10,555 bases of DNA, from assembly GCA_021157805.1 (NCBI GenBank), contig JAGGVW010000196.1:1-10555 (forward strand), in the 5' to 3' direction. This DNA comes from a bacterium (lineage in GTDB: Bacteria; Ratteibacteria; UBA8468; B48-G9; JAFGKM01). Each line of letters opens with the position of its first letter. Position 1 is the first letter of the stretch. The notes beneath the pieces were generated by a model. The model ran no database searches. It saw only the letters and a list, made by a program, of their open reading frames with translations, and was not told where the DNA came from. The position numbers and the translations under genes are program-made. Shown here piece after piece: positions 5,688 through 10,555 of the stretch.

Positions 5688-6737
5688 ATGCCAAATAAAT
5701 ATGATTCACCACAGATTATTGATAATTTCATTGAAAAATGGGCAGGAAGAGTCAAGCCATCAATGGAATTCAAAGGAAAAAATAAAAAGGATGTTTTAAT
5801 CTGGAAAGAAAAACTAATTTCAAAAATAAGAGAATTACTTGGAGAATTTCCAGAACCATCTGATTTAAAGCCAGAACTTTTATCAACTGAAGAGAAGGAA
5901 AAATATGTAAGGGAAAAATGGTTGATACAAACAGAAAAGAATTGTTTTATGCCTCTTTATCTTTTAATTCCAAAAGAAAACAGGAAAAAATTCCCTGCTA
6001 TTTTGTGCTGTCATGGACACGGCACTTATGGAAAAGACCCTGTTGCAGGTGTTCATAATAACAATCCTTCTATCATAAATAATATAAGAACTTATAATTA
6101 TAATTATGGAGAGCAAATGGCAGAGAGGGGGTTTATAACAATTTGTCCTGACTGGCGTGGCTTTGGTGAAAGAGTTGCCTATCAGGATAATCCTTTTCCT
6201 GGAAGGGATAAATGCAATATTTACTTTCTCCAGCATCTTATTCTTGGAAGAACTTTACTTGGAGCAAATATTTTTGATGGAATGAGAGCAATTGATTTTT
6301 TACTAACAAGAAAGGAAGTTGATAAAGATAGAATTGGTTGTATGGGACTTTCATTTGGTGGAACAATGACAGCTTATTTAACACTTCTTGATGATAGAAT
6401 AAAAGCAGGTGATATAATATGTTATGCAACTACCACCTTGCATTATGCAATTAACAGACCTAATTTCTGTGGAAGTCAAATTGTTCCAAATCTTTATAAA
6501 TACGCTGATGTTGGAGATATAATTTCTGCTATATGTCCAAAACCACTTTTAATTGAATCAGGAGTAAATGATACCTGCTTCTGGATTGATTCAGCAAAAA
6601 AAGCACACAGGAAGGTTAAGAAGGTCTATAAAGCAGCGGGGGTTGAAAAAAACTTATGGATTGAAATTTTTGAAGGAGAACATTCTTTTTCAGGTAAAAT
6701 GGCATTTGATTTTTTTGATAAGTATTTAAAAAAATGA
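5688..6737 (+). CDS. alpha/beta hydrolase, dienelactone hydrolase/acetyl-esterase-like
   Basis: A 349-residue serine hydrolase with no signal peptide, so probably cytoplasmic. Landmarks: an N-terminal helical extension (1-80); the PAILCCHGHG oxyanion-hole strand (103-112); TICPDWRGFGER (151-162); the nucleophile elbow GLSFGG with Ser222; a likely acid Asp295 in ESGVND; and His332 in EGEHSF. The complete Ser-Asp-His triad and the HGHG...DWRGFG pattern fit the large carbohydrate-esterase-like branch (acetyl xylan esterase/DLH type). Members cleave acetyl or other small esters from sugars, but the substrate here cannot be read from sequence. AAGGAG lies five bases before ATG. The stop overlaps the start of the AsmA-like gene (ATGA), so the two are probably translationally coupled, although their functions have no obvious link. 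A role in sugar deacetylation is a guess. Confidence 0.8.
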   Translation: MPNKYDSPQIIDNFIEKWAGRVKPSMEFKGKNKKDVLIWKEKLISKIRELLGEFPEPSDLKPELLSTEEKEKYVREKWLIQTEKNCFMPLYLLIPKENRKKFPAILCCHGHGTYGKDPVAGVHNNNPSIINNIRTYNYNYGEQMAERGFITICPDWRGFGERVAYQDNPFPGRDKCNIYFLQHLILGRTLLGANIFDGMRAIDFLLTRKEVDKDRIGCMGLSFGGTMTAYLTLLDDRIKAGDIICYATTTLHYAINRPNFCGSQIVPNLYKYADVGDIISAICPKPLLIESGVNDTCFWIDSAKKAHRKVKKVYKAAGVEKNLWIEIFEGEHSFSGKMAFDFFDKYLKK

Positions 6738-7624
6738 AAAAGAAAAAAGGGGTTTTAATTTCTGTTTTTACCGTTTTTATATTACTTTTTGCACTTCTGA
6801 AAACAGGAGAGTTTGTTGTAAATAGAAAGATTTCTAAACTTCCATTCAAGATTGAGGATGTAAAAATTTCCTTTTTTGGAGCAGAAGTTAAGAACTTAAC
6901 ATATATAAAAAATGATATTACTCTGATAATGAGAAGATTAAGAATAAGACCATCAATTGCAAGAATGGCTTTTGCTTTTACAGGACCAGGAGAAATAAAA
7001 AAACAGCAAAATGGAAGGGAAATTACAGTGAAGGGAACAATTTCCGGGAATATAAAAAACGGAAATGTGAATATAAAGAAAACAGATATAAAAATTGAAA
7101 AAATAGGAGATTTTAACATAAAAGGAAGTTTAAAGAACTGGGGAAAGGATGGACAGAATATAATTTTAGCGATGGATAAAGTTAACATAAAAGAAGTTGG
7201 GGATTTTCTCAATTTTAAAATCCCTGTTGAAGGAACTGTTTCCGGCAACATAGTTGTCTCTCAAGAAAATAATAAAAAGCAAGAGATAAATTTTGATGTA
7301 AAAATTGAAGGACTTAAAGTTAAAAAGGGTGGAGAAGTTGTTGTTTTCCTGAAAGGGAATTTTTCCCCGACAGAGAAAAAAGTAGAAATAAAAAGAGGAA
7401 AGGCATTAATTGATAATAAAGAATTAAATTTTTATGGTAATGTAGATGATGAAAACTTCTCTTTATCTTTTGAAGGTAAAGAAATTGAAATAGAAAAACT
7501 TTTTGAACTTTTACCCGAAGAAATAAAGAAAAAATACAGAATTGATATTACAGGAGGTATAGTAAATTTTGATGACTTTTTTGTGAAAAAAGTAAAAAAA
7601 AACTTGAGATATCTGGAAAGTTGA
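6734..7624 (+). CDS. AsmA-like membrane-anchored protein, N-terminal part (frame 1)
   Basis: A 296-residue first frame of what looks like one longer protein. MKKKK is followed by a single hydrophobic segment (about 6-23), a signal anchor that would leave the rest in the periplasm. The remainder consists of repeated short beta-strand blocks with Gly turns (VKGTISGNIKNGNVNI, FNIKGSLKNWG, VEGTVSGNIVV), the style of AsmA/YdbH-type proteins. These build a long groove between the membranes and are linked to phospholipid transport or outer-membrane homeostasis. The start overlaps the hydrolase stop (ATGA) and has no strong Shine-Dalgarno, implying coupling. After nine A's at 7594-7602 the frame runs eight codons to a TGA at 7622-7624. 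The -1 frame continues the same kind of sequence, so the gene is either frameshifted or slips there. The family assignment rests on architecture, not on a specific motif. Confidence 0.65.
   Translation: MKKKKGVLISVFTVFILLFALLKTGEFVVNRKISKLPFKIEDVKISFFGAEVKNLTYIKNDITLIMRRLRIRPSIARMAFAFTGPGEIKKQQNGREITVKGTISGNIKNGNVNIKKTDIKIEKIGDFNIKGSLKNWGKDGQNIILAMDKVNIKEVGDFLNFKIPVEGTVSGNIVVSQENNKKQEINFDVKIEGLKVKKGGEVVVFLKGNFSPTEKKVEIKRGKALIDNKELNFYGNVDDENFSLSFEGKEIEIEKLFELLPEEIKKKYRIDITGGIVNFDDFFVKKVKKNLRYLES
7594..7602 (+). other. A9 run with slippery heptamer: frameshift site
   Basis: In frame 1 the codons read GTA AAA AAA AAC TTG, containing A-AAA-AAC, a canonical -1 slippery heptamer in the correct phase. 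One extra A, or a -1 slip, gives KKLEISGKLNVFF and joins 6734 to 8319 as one protein of about 528 residues. Without it, translation ends 20 bases later at TGA. Nine A's are also enough for RNA polymerase slippage, and are a common place for assembly indel errors. Confidence 0.6.
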
Positions 7625-8319
7625 ATGTTTTTTTTAATTCCTTCAATTCCAAAAATTACCATATTAAAAATTTATATCTTACTTTTCCAGGAGAATTTTT
7701 TTGTGATGATGTTTACTTAAAAAAGTTGAAGATTGAGAAAATAAATGGATATCTGAATTCTTTTAAGAATGGGGAAATTAATTTTTTGTTTTACGATGGA
7801 AAGGGAAAAATAAACTATACTGGAGGGAAATTTTTTAAAGGTGAGTTTTTCATAAATGGATTAAATATAGAAAAACTTGTTAAAAAATTAAGTGAAGAAA
7901 TTTATATTTCAGGGATTTTTAATATAGATGGAAATTTTGAACTGGAAGATAATAATTATAAACTTGAAAGTAAAATTATCTCTGTAAGGAAAAGAAGAAT
8001 AAAACAAATTATGAATTTTGGCGCTGTAAAGTTTTTTACTACTCTTGCTGGAACAAATCCTATAAAAATGGTTGGGAGTTCTAATTTTTATTATGGGAAG
8101 ATGGGGATGAAAATAATGGTTAAAAATAATCGCCTTACAATTGAAGGATTGCTTGGAGAGAAGAATGGAAAACAATACATCATAAAAGGAAGATTTTTAA
8201 GAAGTTCCATAAATTTATCAATTGATAAAAGTTCAAATACAATAAACATTTCTGACTTAAAGAAAAGAATTGAAACAGCAATAAGAAGAGCAAAAACAGG
8301 AGCAAAAATATCCAATTAA
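7621..8319 (+). CDS. AsmA-like protein, C-terminal part (-1 frame)
   Basis: Continuation of the AsmA-like protein in the -1 frame. Read as a separate gene it would start at TTG 7621, overlapping the upstream TGA (TTGA), with only GGAAAG directly adjacent as a weak Shine-Dalgarno and no signal peptide. A separately translated product could not reach the periplasm by the usual route, which argues for a fused product. The frame is open further upstream, and ISGKLNVFFNSFNSK matches the strand-rich style of the first part. Later blocks (YISGIFNIDGNFELED, LESKIISVRKRRIKQIM, FFTTLAGTNPIKMVGSS, LTIEGLLGEKNGKQY) resemble the C-terminal region of AsmA-like proteins. The end is basic and probably helical (KKRIETAIRRAKTG). 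Its TAA overlaps the stop of nadE on the other strand within TTAA (8316-8319). Confidence 0.65.
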   Translation: MNVFFNSFNSKNYHIKNLYLTFPGEFFCDDVYLKKLKIEKINGYLNSFKNGEINFLFYDGKGKINYTGGKFFKGEFFINGLNIEKLVKKLSEEIYISGIFNIDGNFELEDNNYKLESKIISVRKRRIKQIMNFGAVKFFTTLAGTNPIKMVGSSNFYYGKMGMKIMVKNNRLTIEGLLGEKNGKQYIIKGRFLRSSINLSIDKSSNTINISDLKKRIETAIRRAKTGAKISN

Positions 8320-9098
8320 GATTTAAAATACTTAATTTCATCAGGAATTTTTGCTATAAGAGGTTGTTTCCTGATATTTTTTGATTTATTTATTCTTTCT
8401 ATGATTTTTTTTACATCTGTCTCTTTTAAATTAATTGTGCTTGAAATATCTGATGGTTTCATTCCTTTCTCAACATAATAATAAATAACAGAATCAACAA
8501 TTTGATAAGGGACACTATTTTCTTCTCCAATTTTTATCTTTTTTTTCTGGTCTATTATTTCCTGCGGTATTTTGAGATATTCTGCTAATTGAAAAATCTG
8601 TGTCTTATAAAGGTCTGCTATAGGATTTATATCATAGGCGAAATCCCCATAGATTGTTCCTTCTCCCAGATATATTTCACTTTTATTATTTTTTCCAACA
8701 ACAATACCATTAAAATGAGAAGCAAGGTCGTAAAGTATACTCATTCTTTCCCTCGCCATTTTATTTTTCCTTCTTGTTCTTCCTGCTTGTGGGAAGTTTC
8801 TGTAATAATAATCAACTTGAGGAGTTATATTAAATCTCATATATCTTATTCCAATATTTCTTCCAGCACTATATGCAAGGTCAACAGATTCTTTTGGTGT
8901 ATCTTTATAAGGAAGTATTATTCCAAAAGTGTTATTTTTCCCAAGAGCCATTTTACATAAAGTTGCAATAACTGAAGAATCAATCCCTCCCGAAAGTTCA
9001 AAGATAGCCGACCTGAACCCACCTCTATTTATTTCTTCTTTGAGAAATGAAATAATAAAATCCACAACTTTTTCACAATTAATTTTAAGATTCTCCAT
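8316..9098 (-). CDS. nadE: NH3-dependent NAD synthetase
   Basis: Last step of NAD synthesis: ATP-dependent amidation of deamido-NAD using ammonia. There is no glutaminase domain, and 260 residues is normal for this form. Landmarks: PP-loop SGGIDSS (36-42); ILPYKDTP (61-68); KMARERMSILYDLA (113-126); GKNNKSE (135-141), where the family usually has GTGNKSE; and GTIYGDFAYDINPIADLYKTQ (147-167), of the GT.YGD type known from epsilonproteobacterial enzymes. The usual K-PSA-L...Q-DE loop after the LAEYLKIP helix is replaced by KKKIKIGEENSVPYQIVDS (185-203), so activity on deamido-NAD is probable but not certain. The start has GGGAGGG three bases before ATG. It lies 63 bases after the Gfo/Idh/MocA gene in the same direction, with no terminator seen between, and may be co-transcribed. 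It converges on the AsmA-like gene. Confidence 0.85.
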   Translation of the reverse strand: MENLKINCEKVVDFIISFLKEEINRGGFRSAIFELSGGIDSSVIATLCKMALGKNNTFGIILPYKDTPKESVDLAYSAGRNIGIRYMRFNITPQVDYYYRNFPQAGRTRRKNKMARERMSILYDLASHFNGIVVGKNNKSEIYLGEGTIYGDFAYDINPIADLYKTQIFQLAEYLKIPQEIIDQKKKIKIGEENSVPYQIVDSVIYYYVEKGMKPSDISSTINLKETDVKKIIERINKSKNIRKQPLIAKIPDEIKYFKS

Positions 9099-9161
9099 AA
9101 TCCCTCCCTTTTCTGAATAATATCGCTTTTCAAAGATGTTTTTACTATTGTAATATATTTC

Positions 9162-10139
9162 TCAACATTTAGCAATTATACCTTTGTTAAAGCTTTCATA
9201 TACCTTATCAGAAAGTAGAGCGACTTTTTCTATAACAGAGATATCAGTTTCAGGACTTTTCCCCTCTCTTACACATTTTATTAAGTCATCAATTGGTGTT
9301 TTTACTTCTGGTTTTACAAGAGGAATTTTTTCTGGTTCTTTTTTATCATTAAAGTGAATATATGACTCTTCAAATAAACTCAATTTTATTACTCCTTTTT
9401 CTCCCCATATCATCATAAGTTCTCTGAATGATGGGTCAAAACCAAGTATACCAAAACTTCCAAGAACTCCTTCTTTAAATTTGACTGAAAAAGAAGAATT
9501 AATATCAACTTTTTCTCTGCAAAAATCAATAAAGCCACCAACTTTTTCAGGAGTAAGTCCTGTTATCCAGAAAAGCATTCCTAAAAAGTGACTCCCTGAA
9601 TCAGTTAATTGTCCCTTTCCTGAAAGTTTTGGCTCAAATCTCCATATCCTTCCGCTTTTCTTAATTCCATTTATCCAGTCCTGTGCGAGAAATCCACTTA
9701 CAAAAATAATCTTTCCAATTTTACCTTCTTGAACTAATTTTTTCACAGATAAAGGTAATTCCATATAATGCCGTTGATAACCAACAACAACTTTTCTTCC
9801 TGTTTTCTCAATTATTTTTTTTAATTCAACTGTTTCTTTATAAGTAACAACCGCTGGTTTTTCAACAAGAACATCAACTCCATTTTCAACAGCAATCTTA
9901 ATCTGAGAAAGGTGGAATGTATGAGGAGAACAGATTACAACTGCATCAACATTTTTAATAAGGTCTTTTTCATTATCAAAAATTTTTCCTTCTCCTGCTT
10001 CGGAAATAAATTTTTCAACATTTTCTCTTTTAGGGTCAAAACCACCAATAATTTCTGTTCCTTCAATCTCTTTAAGTTGCCTTAAATGTCTATATGAAAT
10101 ACTCCCACAACCAATAAATCCAACTTTTATATTTTTCAT
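9162..10139 (-). CDS. Gfo/Idh/MocA-family oxidoreductase
   Basis: NAD(P)-dependent sugar- or inositol-type dehydrogenase, cytoplasmic, 325 residues. The N-terminal Rossmann fold shows VGFIGCGSISYRHL (6-19), an acidic strand end at GGFDPKR (32-38) that favours NAD, AVVICSPHTFH (66-76) and the family motif VEKPAV (92-97). The C-terminal domain has SGKGQLTDSGSHFLGML (173-189), where Asp180 and His184 match the conserved D.G.H, and GFDPSFRELMMIWGEKG (233-249). The substrate is not predictable from these motifs; activities in the family range from glucose-fructose oxidoreductase to nucleotide-sugar 3-dehydrogenases. The start is clear, with GGAGG seven bases before ATG. It lies between a malic enzyme gene upstream and nadE downstream, all on one strand. 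Neither neighbour indicates a pathway. Confidence 0.85.
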   Translation of the reverse strand: MKNIKVGFIGCGSISYRHLRQLKEIEGTEIIGGFDPKRENVEKFISEAGEGKIFDNEKDLIKNVDAVVICSPHTFHLSQIKIAVENGVDVLVEKPAVVTYKETVELKKIIEKTGRKVVVGYQRHYMELPLSVKKLVQEGKIGKIIFVSGFLAQDWINGIKKSGRIWRFEPKLSGKGQLTDSGSHFLGMLFWITGLTPEKVGGFIDFCREKVDINSSFSVKFKEGVLGSFGILGFDPSFRELMMIWGEKGVIKLSLFEESYIHFNDKKEPEKIPLVKPEVKTPIDDLIKCVREGKSPETDISVIEKVALLSDKVYESFNKGIIAKC

Positions 10140-10160
10140 TATTGCCTCCTTTTCCCTATT

Positions 10161-10188
10161 TTTTTATCATAAAAATATAAAAAGTCAA
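10161..10188 (-). promoter_or_regulatory. possible promoter of the oxidoreductase gene
   Basis: TTGACT (10183-10188) and TAAAAA (10161-10166) with a 16-base spacer on the minus strand. The -10 box is poor. An alternative is TTGTGT with TATTTT about 10 bases upstream. The 120-base gap after the malic enzyme gene leaves room for a promoter, but the choice is uncertain. Confidence 0.35.
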
Positions 10189-10253
10189 ACAGATACACAA
10201 GTTAGGGATATGGATATCACTTTCTCTGCTAAATTCTCCCCTGTGAGATATGG

Positions 10254-10275
10254 CCCTGGTTAGGTGAAACCAGAG
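10254..10275 (-). other. hairpin overlapping the malic enzyme stop codon
   Basis: CTCTGGTT and AACCAGGG form an 8-bp stem (one G-U) with a 6-base loop that contains part of the TAA stop codon. No T-run follows, so it is not a standard intrinsic terminator. It may protect the 3' end of the message. Confidence 0.35.
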
Positions 10276-10555
10276 TTAGAACAGATCTCCTTCACCTTTT
10301 CAGCAACTTTTTTCGCAACCATTTTATCAAGAGGAGAAGGAATTATATAATCAGGAGAAAGTTTCCTTTCCGGGATATAATTTGCTATGGCATAACTTGC
10401 TGCAATTTTCATTTCATCTGTTATTCTCTTTGCTCTGGCATCAAGAGCACCTCTGAAAATACCGGGGAAAGCAAGCAGGTTATTTATCTGATTTGGGAAA
10501 TCGCTTCTTCCAGTTCCAACAATAAAGGCACCTGCTTTTTTCGCTTTTTCTGGCA
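10260..10555 (-). CDS. malic enzyme, C-terminal end (gene cut by the window edge)
   Basis: The last 97 codons of a bacterial malic enzyme, which decarboxylates malate to pyruvate using NAD or NADP. The visible part contains [20 protein letters not shown] followed by [20 protein letters not shown] and YAIANYIP. This is the very conserved C-terminal NAD-binding-domain stretch of the short bacterial form (about 390-450 residues). The chain ends after [12 protein letters not shown] and a short basic helix ([12 protein letters not shown]). The N-terminus, active-site Tyr and Lys and any fused domain lie outside, so the cofactor preference and the choice between maeA and maeB cannot be decided. The gene is first in the minus-strand group leading to the oxidoreductase and nadE. 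Confidence 0.92.
   Translation of the reverse strand, partial: PEKAKKAGAFIVGTGRSDFPNQINNLLAFPGIFRGALDARAKRITDEMKIAASYAIANYIPERKLSPDYIIPSPLDKMVAKKVAEKVKEICSNSGFT

Noticed and set aside
6616..7251. 211-residue minus-strand open frame opposite the hydrolase and AsmA-like genes
   Set aside because: Antisense shadow: Phe/Ile/Ser-rich composition typical of reverse reading of Lys/Glu-rich genes, and no ribosome binding site.
10254..10275. Intrinsic terminator of the malic enzyme gene
   Set aside because: The stem is fair, but it overlaps the stop codon and no T-run follows on the minus strand, so it is listed only as a hairpin.

Overview
The window is AT-rich DNA from a bacterium with an outer membrane. 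It carries a signal-peptide-bearing beta-barrel porin with a C-terminal aromatic residue, strong GGAGG-type ribosome binding sites and textbook sigma-70 promoters. Gene order and the style of the porin and PHP proteins suggest an uncultured candidate-phylum lineage, perhaps Omnitrophica- or Ratteibacteria-like. That placement is inference only, since no rRNA or ribosomal marker is present.

Left block (1-3758), all on the minus strand. A gene fragment leaves the left edge behind its own promoter. Next come a strong terminator and an alginate-export-type porin gene with two tandem promoters and a highly structured leader. Upstream of the porin sits an apparent operon of a PHP-family phosphoesterase, a REP-associated (Y1/HUH) transposase and type I 3-dehydroquinate dehydratase (aroD). 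The transposase is wedged between the other two and bounded by copies of a 21-bp palindromic repeat; a third copy lies in frame inside the transposase. The three copies are translated in three different reading frames, and the right-hand end of the insert supplies the start codon and ribosome binding site of aroD.

Centre (3751-5687). This very AT-rich stretch has no intact gene. On the minus strand its 3' two thirds are a decayed gene or genes, with recognisable coding fragments broken by stops and frameshifts, ending in an overlap with the PHP start codon.

Right block (5640-10555). A plus-strand promoter drives an alpha/beta hydrolase gene that overlaps (ATGA) a membrane-anchored AsmA-like protein. 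The latter is split into two frames at a run of nine A's that forms a canonical slippery heptamer. It converges, with a 4-base stop-codon overlap (TTAA), on a minus-strand group: the 3' end of a malic enzyme gene, a Gfo/Idh/MocA oxidoreductase and an NH3-dependent NAD synthetase.

The most interesting items are the coding-compatible palindromic repeat with its transposase, the split AsmA-like gene, and the porin leader, which presents a 12-nt perfect anti-Shine-Dalgarno match in the loop of a long stem with no start codon next to it. No tRNA, rRNA or CRISPR array was seen.
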